From Roseburia_C sp031555935 (GTDB lineage Bacteria > Bacillota > Clostridia > Lachnospirales > Lachnospiraceae), in the NCBI GenBank assembly GCA_031555935.1, contig JAVBTX010000010.1, forward strand, positions 1-64,000: a DNA stretch of 64,000 bases, given 5' to 3'. Position numbers and translations under genes: made by a program. The notes beneath the pieces were generated by a model. The model was given only the letters and a program-made list of their open reading frames with translations, was not told the DNA's origin and did no database searches. Each line of letters starts with the position of its first letter. Position 1 is the first letter of the stretch. This document shows, one piece after another, positions 6,986-16,298 of the stretch.

Positions 6986-7942
6986 ATGACAAAGATACTT
7001 GTGATGGGTGGTAGCTATTTTATTGGAAAAAAGATTGCAGAGACGCTTGCCAAGTCAGAGGATTATGACGTGACAGTATTAAATCGTGGCAGTAAATCCC
7101 CAACTGATACACGTATTCATCAGATAATATGTGATCGGAATGATGAACAGGCGATGGGAGAAGCGTTGTCGAAGCAGCATTTTGATATGGTGGTTGACGT
7201 TTGTGCATTAGACAAACGACATGTACAGATATTGTGTAATTGTCTGGAGCTTTCCGTGCTGAAAAAATATGTTTTTATTAGCTCAAGTGCGGTATATGGG
7301 GTAGAGCATCTGACCATTCCTTATGCCGAAGAAGATGTATTAGGTGAGAATCGTTATTGGACCTATTATGGAAAAAATAAAACCAGTGCCGAAAAGCATT
7401 TAATGGAGCGATTTACTAAGACGGGAATAGAGTTGGTGATTTTGCGTCCGCCATATGTATATGGTGAATATAACTATGTGCAGCGAGAGAGCTTTGTATT
7501 TGAACACATTTTAAATAATCAGCCAATTATTATACCGGCCTCTAAGCCGAAAATGCAGTTTATTTATACAAGTGATTTGGCAGATATTGTGCAACTGTTA
7601 TTGAAGCGGGAAAATGGTAATATTGCTGCTTATAATGTGGGTAATTCCGAGACGATAAACGCCTTGGAATGGGTGCGGTATTGCGAAAAAGCAGTCGGCA
7701 AGAAGACAAAGAAGATCATTTATGAGCACCGAAATTCAAAACGGAAATCCAAGGACTTTTTTCCATTCCATGACTATGACAATGTGTTAGATGTATCGAA
7801 GATAAAAAAAATATATGCGCAGGAAACAGACTTTATTGAGGGACTAAAAAATAGCTACGAATGGTTTTTGGAAAACCGCAAAGAAATTATCTGGAAGAAA
7901 GATATTATTGAAAATGAACGTGAAATAATATTGAACTTATAA
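6986..7942 (+). CDS. NAD-dependent epimerase/dehydratase family protein (extended SDR)
   Basis: A 318-residue Rossmann-fold protein. The ATG at 6986 follows AAGGAG at a good distance; the frame is open further upstream but without a site. ILVMGGSYFIGKKI is the dinucleotide-binding motif, FISSSAVYG carries the SDR serine, and YYGKNK supplies the YxxxK catalytic pair. ILRPPYVYGEYNY and the FIYTSDLADIV segment are typical of the nucleoside-diphosphate-sugar epimerase clan. The GGSYFIG variant resembles the atypical SDR group that includes CSP41-like proteins, so catalysis on a sugar nucleotide is only probable. No sugar or cell-wall genes adjoin it. Confidence 0.85.
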   Translation: MTKILVMGGSYFIGKKIAETLAKSEDYDVTVLNRGSKSPTDTRIHQIICDRNDEQAMGEALSKQHFDMVVDVCALDKRHVQILCNCLELSVLKKYVFISSSAVYGVEHLTIPYAEEDVLGENRYWTYYGKNKTSAEKHLMERFTKTGIELVILRPPYVYGEYNYVQRESFVFEHILNNQPIIIPASKPKMQFIYTSDLADIVQLLLKRENGNIAAYNVGNSETINALEWVRYCEKAVGKKTKKIIYEHRNSKRKSKDFFPFHDYDNVLDVSKIKKIYAQETDFIEGLKNSYEWFLENRKEIIWKKDIIENEREIILNL

Positions 7943-8010
7943 AAAGAATGTTCACAGAATTTTCAAAGATTCAACAAAAAGAAATCACATAATAATTATA
8001 AGATGAATAT

Positions 8011-8041
8011 ATCCTTTTTAAGAAAATTACTTAAAAAGGAT
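8011..8041 (+). repeat. Perfect 12-bp inverted repeat
   Basis: ATCCTTTTTAAG/CTTAAAAAGGAT with a 7-base loop. It lacks a following T run, so it may protect the mRNA end or act as a weak two-way terminator. The 305-base gap between 7942 and 8248 otherwise holds the terminator at 8070 and the leader of the GH16 gene. Confidence 0.6.
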
Positions 8042-8069
8042 GGACAAATTTTTCATAATCTCCCCTGAG

Positions 8070-8104
8070 AACCCATTACGTAGCCGGTAATGGGTTTCCT
8101 TTAT
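8070..8104 (+). terminator. Terminator after the SDR gene
   Basis: Perfect 10-bp stem AACCCATTAC/GTAATGGGTT (8070-8079, 8087-8096) followed by TCCTTTAT. Confidence 0.75.
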
Positions 8105-8247
8105 GCAAATTGCTAATTTTCTTAAAATGTAAAAAAATGATACCAATCTAAAAAATGAATACTGCCGATAAAAGTCAAGCTTTCATACACTGATATGGAA
8201 GGTTATTTTATGGAGAAGTTTTATTTTAAGAAGGAGGTATTTTTACT

Positions 8248-11200
8248 ATGGGGTACTGGAAAAGAGTAGGGAACAGAGCAGGGGCAATGTTCTTGTCGGT
8301 GACCATGCTGTCAACTGTAATTCCGGGGGGGATGACAGTAAAAGCAGATGTTGGGACAGGAAGCAGTGCAGCGTATGAAAAAACGGAGGAGTCTCAAAGG
8401 ACGATAACAACAAATCCATCAAATCCAGTGAGTACGGTCAGAAATTGGACAATTACCTGGAGTGATGAGTTTAATGATGGAGAACTAGATGACTCCAAGT
8501 GGACTAGCATGGTCGGAACTGGTGCGGAATATTCAGACGACGGCTGGGGAAATAGTGAGTTAGAGTATTACACAGATGGCGATAATATTGATTTTGTTAC
8601 AGAGGACGGAGTTGACTGCTTAGAAATAACAGCAAAGAAAACTACGGATGATGATAAAAACAAATACTCAACGAGCAAGCAGTACACATCCGCTAGACTT
8701 TGGACGATGTCAGATGAAACCAGAGGCGGAAAAAAGAACACCAAATTTGCCAAGACCTATGGTCGTATTGAATCAAGAATTAAGATATCAGGTGCAAAAG
8801 ATGGACTTTGGCCAGCATTCTGGATGATGCCATCTGATGATGTTTATGGTACATGGGCGGCTTCCGGTGAATTAGACATTATGGAAGCAAGAGGCCGTCA
8901 GCCGAATATCGTTGATGGAACACTTCATTTCGGAAGCCAATGGCCAAATAATAAGTCAATTGGCGATAGCTATGATGAAGAACTGGGATTCTATGATGAC
9001 AGTTTTACCATTGAAGAGTGGCATACCTATGCAGTAGAATGGTTGCCAGGTGAGATTCGTTGGTATGTCGATGATGTTTGCTACTATACTGAAAATCGCT
9101 GGTATGCAACTTCAGGAAAAAATGCTGTTGATTATACATATCCGGCTCCATTTGATCAGGACTTCTACATTTTGTTGAACTTGGCGGTTGGTGGAAACTA
9201 TGATAATGGAAGATTAGACCCTAACTTAGATGAGGCAAAAATGTTGGTTGATTATGTTCGAGTATATGACCTAGATGGTGGATACGACGAAGATAATGTT
9301 GTGAAGCCGGTCGATGAAATCGCACCGAATCCAATCAAAGGAAACATAGCTGATAACTATGTGGGCACTCCATTGATGGACTGTCAGTTGACAACAGATT
9401 ATAAGTCAGAAACTGAGAATCGTTGGTTTGTATCAAAGCTCGAGGGTGGTGACGCTGCATTAAGTATGGCGGATGATGCCTTAAAGGTAAATGTAACCCA
9501 AGGCGGTTCACAGAACTATAGTGTTCAGCTAATTCATAATGTACCATTAACAAAGGGTTATCGTTATGTAATGAATTTCTGGGCAAAATCGGATGAGGCA
9601 AAAACATTAAATGCTAAATTCGGAAATATTGGTGGGTATCCAGCGTATTCCGATAGCATGGAAATAAATTTAAAGACAAGCTGGAAAGAATATACATATA
9701 TTTTTGATATGGCTAATAACTCTGATGAAACCGGACGAATTGAAATTAATATGGGTCAGACAACTGGAGCATGCTATTTCAAAGATTTTTCAATTGTAAC
9801 GACGGGACAGACACCGGTAATCGGTGCAGATGATGAGAAGCAGCCGCTGGCAGATGGAAATCATATCTATAATGGAACCTTTGACCAGGGTGACGGCAGA
9901 ATTTATTTCTGGCACGCAATGGATAACACTGAAATTGTTGGTAGCAAAGCGACAATGGACTTGAAAATAACTGGCAATAACGCAGTATCAGGCGCATATC
10001 AAAGTGGAATTAATTTGTTACAGAATGATACCTATAAACTGACCTTTGATGCCAAGGCAGAAACGGCCGGCGATATGAAAGTAAAACTGGTAAGCAAAGC
10101 GGGTGATACTTATTTTGAAAGCAATGCAATTACCCTTGGAACAGATTATACCGGACAGATAGTGACATTTACGATGGATGAAGGGGTTACAGATACGGAT
10201 GCAGTCATCCAATTTGTGACTGGCAATAACACCGTATATCTTGACAATATCAAGATGGTACGGACAACCAATAATAATCTGGATTGGTCAGAGGTTGATA
10301 TTTGGCCAGCATATAACTATGATTTCTTTAATGGAACCGATGGTTGGAACCTTTGGAGTGAAGGTGCCGGCAGTTTAAATGCCTGGGTGGAGAATGGTAA
10401 ATTAATCGCCGACATGAATATTGGCGATGATCCGCAATTCTACTGTGTCGGTATACAGACACCAGCAATGTCCTTAAAAGCAGGAATTCCATATAAATTT
10501 ATTATTAATCTCCGAGGCGAGGCAAAAAAAATTAAAGTAGAGTTACCGGGGGCTGGACAGGTAGATTATGATTTTGCAAAAGATACTCCATTGGAATTAG
10601 AGTATACACCGGTAACAGACGTTCCGGCAGGAAAAGTGACATTATACTGTGGACTGGAAAAAGGACATTATCGCGGTGAACTTGAGAGCATTGATGTAAT
10701 AATTGACACCGATAAAATTACATTACCAGCAGGAACAGCAAGACCGGCAAGTGTGGCATCAGCAGGAAGAGTGAAAGCAGGCGACGCATTTGTAATTAAT
10801 CACAACAATAATGATTGGGCAGCACAGATTGAAGAGGTATATTTTAATGATCAACCAATCGGTCGGTCCCAAATAGATACAAGCGTAGATAACAAGATTA
10901 CTTTTGAAGGAAGTTTAATGCCGGATGAAGGAAGCTATACAATCGAGTTTGCAGCAACAGGCTATTGCAATACAAAAGCGATTGTCCAAAAAGCATTGCC
11001 AGCAGATGGAAATGTAATTGTAAATGGTAAATTCAATACGGATGCCGACTCATGGAGCACATGGTTTGCGGGAGAATTGGGAACTGGTGAACTAAAAGCA
11101 GACGATGGTGAAGCGGTTCTGCATATTACTGGCGGCGGCGAAGGAAACCCATGGGATGCCCAACTTAAACAAGCGGGATTGGAACTGACCGCAAATGATT

Positions 11201-13353
11201 ACTATATGCTGAGCTTTGATGCATATGCAACGGTTGCAAGACCAATAAAACTAGAGTTCGCCAATTTGGGAACAGCATCGAAAACCGATATTAATTTATC
11301 GACAACAAAAAAGACCTATTATGTCATCTTTAGAAATGTTTCAAATACCAAAGCAGCATCAATATTATTTATGGCGGGAAATGTAGATGGATGTCTGTCT
11401 GATTTTGCGGCAATTGGTGAGCATAATATATGCATTGACAATGTATCGCTAAAGGCAGTATCAGAGCAAGAGGCAACGAGTGTCCCAGCACCAACATTAA
11501 GTCTAAATAAACAAGCGTTATTAGGTCGTGATGTAGTTCTTTCCTATACAGAAAACACTGTCTGGGAGGGCAAAAATAAAACCATTACGATTGATGATGT
11601 TCCAGTTGCAAGTCAGAATGTAAGCATTGATACAGAAAATAATTTGCTGATACTAGATCGAAAAGCTTTTAGTGATGTAGGAACAAAATTGATTAATATC
11701 GCGGCACCGGGTCATGACGAAACCAGCTTGAAGGTTAAGATATTGGAAAATGAGCAGAATTTGCTGAATGATTCTTGGGAAACTTGGAAGGATGATGCTG
11801 AGACAGGTACATTTACAGCGAATGGTAATCAAATTAATGTAACCTTTAAGTCAACCCTTACAAGCGAGTGGAATGGACCAGAAATTTGGTCAATGTTGGC
11901 AAATAATACAAATATTGTAACAGAAACAAATAAAGACTATATTTTAACATTTGATGCGGAACTCACTTATCAAGATAGTTCCTTAACAACAAATCGTGAA
12001 TTAGTATTAGAGCTAGGCAAGGATGCAGATAAAGAACATCGAGTTCAATTAGAGCCGGGTAAACATACATACAGCGTTAGCGTTAAACCAGGAAAGAAAA
12101 CAGATTACAACGTTCAATTTTTACTAGGCGGAGCAGAATTTGGCGTGGCAGAACATACATTAGCAATTACCAATATTACGTTTAGAGATATCGTAACGCC
12201 AACAATAACAAAAAATCCAGCTAATGCAACATATGAGCAAAAGGCCGCAGCAACTGCATTGCAGGCCGCAGCAACGCCAACAGAAGGCGGCTCACTAGAG
12301 TATCAGTGGTATAAAAATACCAAGGATGCATTCTATGGTGCAACCGCAATTGCTGGTGCAGAATCAGCTACTTACACGCCATCAACATCAACGGCTGGAA
12401 CAACATACTATTATTGTGTAGTAACCAATACCAATAATGATGCAAGTGGAGTAAAAACAGGAGAAGCAATGAGCGAAATTGCCAAGGTAGCAGTAACCCC
12501 ACTACCCAATGCAGCTCAAACACCAAACATTACCAAACAGCCAGCCAATGCAACTTATACATACGGTGCAACAGCTACAGATTTAAGTGTAGCTGCGACA
12601 TCAACGGATGGTGGAACAATCAGCTATCAGTGGTATAAAAACAGCAAGAACAGCACAACTGGAGGGACAGCGATTGCTGGTGCAACCAAGGCAACTTACA
12701 GGCCAGCCACATCTGCAACAGGAACGACTTACTATTACTGTATTGTAACGAATACAAATAGAAAAGTATTAACAACAACAGCAGTAACAAAAAATAGTAA
12801 CATAGTATCCGTTGTAGTAAATAAGGCGGCAAATAAAGTTGATGTAAAAACAAGTGTAACCAAGGTGGACGGCGATAAAGCCTTTAACCTGAATGCAAAA
12901 GCAAAGGGTAGTTTATCATACAAATCGGCTGATACAAAAGTAGTAAAAGTAGATAAGAATGGTAAGGTGACACTAGTCGGCTGTGGAAAAACAACGATTA
13001 CCATTACCGCGGGAAATAGTAACTACAAGACCGTAACCCAAAAAGTAACCATTACGGTAAGCCCGAAGAAGGAAACTGTTACCAAGTTCAAATCAAGCAA
13101 GGCAAAAACAGCGACCGTTACTTGGAAAAAGGATGCAAAGGCCTCCGGATATGAAATTCAGTATTCAACGAATAAGAGCTTTAAAGGGGCAAAGCCGGTA
13201 ACAATAAGTAGCAACAAAACAACAAGTAAGAATCTGACCAAACTGACCGGCAAAAAGAAATACTATGTACGTGTCCGTGCATATAAAACCGTTGGCAAGA
13301 CAAAGGTATACGGTGCTTGGAGTGAAACAAAAAATACAACAGTAAAAAAATAA
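8248..13353 (+). CDS. Large secreted glycoside hydrolase family 16 beta-glucanase with multiple carbohydrate-binding and Ig-like domains
   Basis: A 1701-residue exoenzyme. The ATG follows AAGGAGG, and a signal peptide covers about residues 1-33. Residues about 66-345 form a GH16 catalytic domain of the laminarinase type. Its active-site motif is E208-L-D-I-M-E213, so E208 is the likely nucleophile and E213 the acid/base. Several CBM4/9-like jelly-roll modules follow between about 370 and 1310. Two tandem Ig-like repeats (about 1318-1410 and 1425-1510) share NPANATY and YQWYKN motifs. A Big_2-like domain and a C-terminal fibronectin type III domain end the protein. The tail is rich in Lys and Thr and has no sortase or SLH anchor. 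It likely hydrolyses beta-1,3/1,4-glucans outside the cell. It stands alone between terminators. The natural glucan cannot be read from the sequence. Confidence 0.93.
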   Translation: MGYWKRVGNRAGAMFLSVTMLSTVIPGGMTVKADVGTGSSAAYEKTEESQRTITTNPSNPVSTVRNWTITWSDEFNDGELDDSKWTSMVGTGAEYSDDGWGNSELEYYTDGDNIDFVTEDGVDCLEITAKKTTDDDKNKYSTSKQYTSARLWTMSDETRGGKKNTKFAKTYGRIESRIKISGAKDGLWPAFWMMPSDDVYGTWAASGELDIMEARGRQPNIVDGTLHFGSQWPNNKSIGDSYDEELGFYDDSFTIEEWHTYAVEWLPGEIRWYVDDVCYYTENRWYATSGKNAVDYTYPAPFDQDFYILLNLAVGGNYDNGRLDPNLDEAKMLVDYVRVYDLDGGYDEDNVVKPVDEIAPNPIKGNIADNYVGTPLMDCQLTTDYKSETENRWFVSKLEGGDAALSMADDALKVNVTQGGSQNYSVQLIHNVPLTKGYRYVMNFWAKSDEAKTLNAKFGNIGGYPAYSDSMEINLKTSWKEYTYIFDMANNSDETGRIEINMGQTTGACYFKDFSIVTTGQTPVIGADDEKQPLADGNHIYNGTFDQGDGRIYFWHAMDNTEIVGSKATMDLKITGNNAVSGAYQSGINLLQNDTYKLTFDAKAETAGDMKVKLVSKAGDTYFESNAITLGTDYTGQIVTFTMDEGVTDTDAVIQFVTGNNTVYLDNIKMVRTTNNNLDWSEVDIWPAYNYDFFNGTDGWNLWSEGAGSLNAWVENGKLIADMNIGDDPQFYCVGIQTPAMSLKAGIPYKFIINLRGEAKKIKVELPGAGQVDYDFAKDTPLELEYTPVTDVPAGKVTLYCGLEKGHYRGELESIDVIIDTDKITLPAGTARPASVASAGRVKAGDAFVINHNNNDWAAQIEEVYFNDQPIGRSQIDTSVDNKITFEGSLMPDEGSYTIEFAATGYCNTKAIVQKALPADGNVIVNGKFNTDADSWSTWFAGELGTGELKADDGEAVLHITGGGEGNPWDAQLKQAGLELTANDYYMLSFDAYATVARPIKLEFANLGTASKTDINLSTTKKTYYVIFRNVSNTKAASILFMAGNVDGCLSDFAAIGEHNICIDNVSLKAVSEQEATSVPAPTLSLNKQALLGRDVVLSYTENTVWEGKNKTITIDDVPVASQNVSIDTENNLLILDRKAFSDVGTKLINIAAPGHDETSLKVKILENEQNLLNDSWETWKDDAETGTFTANGNQINVTFKSTLTSEWNGPEIWSMLANNTNIVTETNKDYILTFDAELTYQDSSLTTNRELVLELGKDADKEHRVQLEPGKHTYSVSVKPGKKTDYNVQFLLGGAEFGVAEHTLAITNITFRDIVTPTITKNPANATYEQKAAATALQAAATPTEGGSLEYQWYKNTKDAFYGATAIAGAESATYTPSTSTAGTTYYYCVVTNTNNDASGVKTGEAMSEIAKVAVTPLPNAAQTPNITKQPANATYTYGATATDLSVAATSTDGGTISYQWYKNSKNSTTGGTAIAGATKATYRPATSATGTTYYYCIVTNTNRKVLTTTAVTKNSNIVSVVVNKAANKVDVKTSVTKVDGDKAFNLNAKAKGSLSYKSADTKVVKVDKNGKVTLVGCGKTTITITAGNSNYKTVTQKVTITVSPKKETVTKFKSSKAKTATVTWKKDAKASGYEIQYSTNKSFKGAKPVTISSNKTTSKNLTKLTGKKKYYVRVRAYKTVGKTKVYGAWSETKNTTVKK

Positions 13354-13372
13354 TGATGCATTAATTAAATGG

Positions 13373-13418
13373 GCTGTCGCTTTAACGATTGAAAAATCGT
13401 GAAGCGGCAGCTTCTGTT
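13373..13418 (+). terminator. Terminator after the GH16 gene
   Basis: Long stem GCTGTCGCTTTAACGATT / AATCGTGAAGCGGCAGC with a GAAA loop (13391-13394), followed by a T-rich stretch. Confidence 0.8.
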
Positions 13419-13440
13419 ATACCCTTTTCATGAGAGTATG

Positions 13441-13471
13441 TTTACAACTTAGATACAAAGTGTATTATAAT
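13441..13471 (+). promoter_or_regulatory. Promoter of the two-component/ABC operon
   Basis: TTTACA (13441-13446) with TATTAT at a 16-bp spacer (13463-13468); the overlapping TATAAT (13466-13471) has a 19-bp spacer. It lies 47 bp before the response-regulator ATG. Confidence 0.55.
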
Positions 13472-13517
13472 AAGATGGTAAGCAATTGTCAGTAAAAAAT
13501 GATAGGAGAATGACAAT

Positions 13518-14174
13518 ATGAGCATCTTAATTGTGGAAGATGAAAAAAATATTGCCCTGCTGATTCAAGCCGGACTGAGCAGAGCAGGATATGAATGGGA
13601 GTATGCATCCGATGGAAAAATCGCGGCTGATAAAATCGAGAATCAAGACTATGATTTGGTTTTGCTTGATATTATGCTGCCGGAAATAAATGGCTATGAA
13701 TTGATGGAATATATTGAGCCGCTGGGAATGCCGGTTATCTTTATTACAGCAAAAGGTTCGACCGAAAATAAAATCAAAGGTCTGCGCATGGGAGCGGATG
13801 ATTATATTGTCAAACCGTTTGCGGTGGATGAAATGCTGGCTCGGGTAGATGCCGTTTTGCGCCGTTATAATAAGGGACAGACGGTATTAAACGTACACGA
13901 TATACAGATTGATACAAACATCCGAAAAGTGATTAAGGGAGAAAACACCATTAATTTAACGCCAATGGAATACGAATTGCTGCTTTATCTTGTCAGAAAT
14001 AAAAACACGGCGCTTTACCGGGAGACAATCGTTGAGCGAGTTTGGGGTATTGACATAATTGGTGACAGTCGAACGCTGGATTTGCATATTCAGAGGCTGC
14101 GAAAGAAGTTAGACTGGCATGATTATATTAAGACGGTTTATCGGGTGGGATATTGTTTGGAGGCACTGCCATGA
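13518..14174 (+). CDS. OmpR/PhoB-family response regulator
   Basis: 218 residues: a receiver domain (about 1-115) with the acidic pocket E7-D8, phosphorylation site D51 (LLDIMLPE), T in VIFITAKG and K in VKPF, then a winged-helix DNA-binding domain (about 125-215). It is the first gene of a six-gene unit and overlaps the sensor kinase by ATGA. It probably controls this operon and its ABC transporter. The stimulus is unknown. Confidence 0.93.
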   Translation: MSILIVEDEKNIALLIQAGLSRAGYEWEYASDGKIAADKIENQDYDLVLLDIMLPEINGYELMEYIEPLGMPVIFITAKGSTENKIKGLRMGADDYIVKPFAVDEMLARVDAVLRRYNKGQTVLNVHDIQIDTNIRKVIKGENTINLTPMEYELLLYLVRNKNTALYRETIVERVWGIDIIGDSRTLDLHIQRLRKKLDWHDYIKTVYRVGYCLEALP

Positions 14175-15589
14175 AGTTTGCCATGAAATTAATGTTTAGT
14201 GTAACAATTGTTGTGAGCCTGCTGTTTTCGGCCGGCGGTATATACTTTGTCGAACAGAACTTTAATCATTCCTTGGATATGGCAGCAGAGCAGAATAGCA
14301 ATCAGCACATGCTGCAAAAATATGCCATCGAATCTAACATGCTGGGCTATCTGTTAAGTGGTGAGAATTATTCTGATGAGAAGCTTTCAGAATATGCAAC
14401 GCGTGTCAGTGGTTATGCAGAAAATATGCAAAAATATATGGGGATATTCTATCGGGAGAGCCAGCCTATTTATAGTACATTGCCTGCGCTGGAAGATGGA
14501 AACGTAGATGAGGCGATTGGAAAAGGAGGCGGTATTTACCTGATCCGAAAAGTGGAGGAGAAAACCTATATGCTTTTTACCTCTGCGCTTGAGATTAAAG
14601 ATGTTCCGGCTTATATGGTCAATGCCTATGACATATCGGCGTTGCTGGCAGAAAGAGACCGCCAGCTTAGTAGCTTTCTGCTGTTAAATGGAATTTTAAT
14701 TATGGTATCGGTAGTTTTGGTTGGCATCCTGGCGTGGTTTTTAACCCGGCCGATTGCCAAGCTTAATCGGGTTAGCAACCGAATTGCAGCCGGCTCTTAT
14801 GAAGAACGAACGGATATTAAAAGTGATGACGAAATCGGTGAACTAAGCCGAAGCTTTGATACAATGATTGAAACAATTAAAAATAATATCCAAAGCCTGG
14901 AGGCTTCCATACAGCAAAGAGATGATTTTGTGGCAGCATTTTCTCATGAAATAAAAACGCCAATGACCTCCATTGTAGGTTTTGCCGATTTGCTGCGGAC
15001 CGGTATTGTAGATGCCGAAAATCAATTTCAATATGCCAGTGTCATATATGATGATGCCAGACGTTTAGAAAATCTTTCGCGCCGACTAATGGAATTAATG
15101 GGAATATCAGAGGAGACGATACAGTTGAACCGGCTGTCTACGGAACAATTATTTGCTAGAATTGAAAGTCATGCCGCAGATTATCAAGAGGTAGTTCTTA
15201 CATATGATATTGAACCGGCTGAAATTATCGGGGATGAAGATTTGCTCGACTGTTTAATTGGAAATCTTATTTCCAATGGAAGAAAAGCTCATCCTCAGGA
15301 TGGGCGAATCTATTTAAGTGGTAGCTGCAGTGGCAGTGGCTATCAGATAGTCGTGTCTGATTATGGCTGTGGAATACCGCCGGAAGAAATTTTGCGCATT
15401 ACAGAACCGTTTTATATGATTGACAAATCTCGTGCCCGTAGCGAAGGCGGTTCAGGATTAGGTTTGTTTTTGTGTCAGAAAATTGCCAAGCTTCATCAGA
15501 CTGAGTTAGTCGTCGCCAGCCAACTAGGTAAAGGCACATCCGTTACCATAGAGCTGTCATTGGCAGTGGAAGGGGGCGAAAACAAATGA
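14171..15589 (+). CDS. Membrane sensor histidine kinase
   Basis: 472 residues starting at the ATG at 14171 after GGAGG, overlapping the regulator stop by four bases. Two membrane spans (about 8-28 and 165-190) enclose an extracellular sensor of about 135 residues, too divergent to name. Then come HAMP (about 190-240), HisKA with H259 in SHEIKTPM, and the HATPase domain with N (LIGNLISNGRKAH), DYGCGIPP and GGSGLGLFL boxes. It is the partner of the regulator before it. The adjacent lipoprotein and ABC genes suggest that it senses envelope stress or an extracellular peptide, which is inference. Confidence 0.92.
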   Translation: MKFAMKLMFSVTIVVSLLFSAGGIYFVEQNFNHSLDMAAEQNSNQHMLQKYAIESNMLGYLLSGENYSDEKLSEYATRVSGYAENMQKYMGIFYRESQPIYSTLPALEDGNVDEAIGKGGGIYLIRKVEEKTYMLFTSALEIKDVPAYMVNAYDISALLAERDRQLSSFLLLNGILIMVSVVLVGILAWFLTRPIAKLNRVSNRIAAGSYEERTDIKSDDEIGELSRSFDTMIETIKNNIQSLEASIQQRDDFVAAFSHEIKTPMTSIVGFADLLRTGIVDAENQFQYASVIYDDARRLENLSRRLMELMGISEETIQLNRLSTEQLFARIESHAADYQEVVLTYDIEPAEIIGDEDLLDCLIGNLISNGRKAHPQDGRIYLSGSCSGSGYQIVVSDYGCGIPPEEILRITEPFYMIDKSRARSEGGSGLGLFLCQKIAKLHQTELVVASQLGKGTSVTIELSLAVEGGENK

Positions 15590-16278
15590 AAAAAATTGCG
15601 AAAATGACTGCTCTTGGTCTGGCAACAATAATCGTAGTATTTATCAGTCTGTATAGTCCATCCGTTTATTTTCGGCTGCGTGATGCAAAGCTGTCCGAGC
15701 GCGAATATGTATACAGCGAATACAGTGGCAGTATTTCGCCGGAAGCAGATGAAATATATATGGTAAAAGCCATTCAAAAACTGTATGGAATGAATAGTAG
15801 TTTAATGTTTGTTGAGCAGATACCAGTGAATTCGGAAAGTGATTTTTTGACAAGCTTGCATGATGCAAAAATTGTGAATGATAATTGGCAAGAGGTATAT
15901 CTTTATCGATTATTAATAGAGGAAGAAAGTGAGAAAGTGCTGCTGCTTAGGGCGTATAGCTCGGAAAAAATCATTGTCGACGAAACATCTGTATTAGAGA
16001 ACTATATCAAGTATCTTGGATTAGATGTGTTGGATGATTGGGAAGCGGATGAGTTGGGCTTATCTTCACAGAAAGCATGCTTGCAGATTGTTTATTTATA
16101 TAGTGAAGAAATAGAATTACTCGCAGTAGCACCGATTGGATATTTTAACTATGAGCGTCTGTTTGAATTGATGGAAGGGCAGATGCTTCAGCAAACAAAT
16201 GAGCAAGCAACGATGAAGGATAAAGTGAAAATACCGATGACAGATAATACGAATGAAACAACCATTGAATTCAAATAG
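15586..16278 (+). CDS. Membrane-anchored hypothetical protein
   Basis: 230 residues, with the start overlapping the kinase stop (ATGA). A basic N-terminus and one membrane span (about 8-25) anchor a mostly acidic extracellular domain with no cysteine bridge and no motif I recognise. The tail (about 200-230) is polar and low in complexity. Its position between the sensor kinase and the lipoprotein, with tight coupling, suggests an accessory role in sensing or in assembling the ABC complex. Confidence 0.75.
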   Translation: MKKIAKMTALGLATIIVVFISLYSPSVYFRLRDAKLSEREYVYSEYSGSISPEADEIYMVKAIQKLYGMNSSLMFVEQIPVNSESDFLTSLHDAKIVNDNWQEVYLYRLLIEEESEKVLLLRAYSSEKIIVDETSVLENYIKYLGLDVLDDWEADELGLSSQKACLQIVYLYSEEIELLAVAPIGYFNYERLFELMEGQMLQQTNEQATMKDKVKIPMTDNTNETTIEFK

Positions 16279-16298
16279 AAAGACGAGGGACGGATATC

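Noticed and set aside
8164..8171. GCCGATAA before the GH16 gene as a motility sigma-factor -10 box
   Set aside because: The nearest TAAA is only 11 bases upstream instead of about 15, so the promoter pattern does not fit.
12199..12790. Repeats in the GH16 gene as a CRISPR-like or mobile repeat
   Set aside because: They are two copies of an Ig-like protein domain and stay in frame.
12620..13004. Minus-strand frames inside the GH16 gene tail
   Set aside because: They are shadows of the Thr/Lys/Val-rich repeats on the coding strand and lack ribosome sites.
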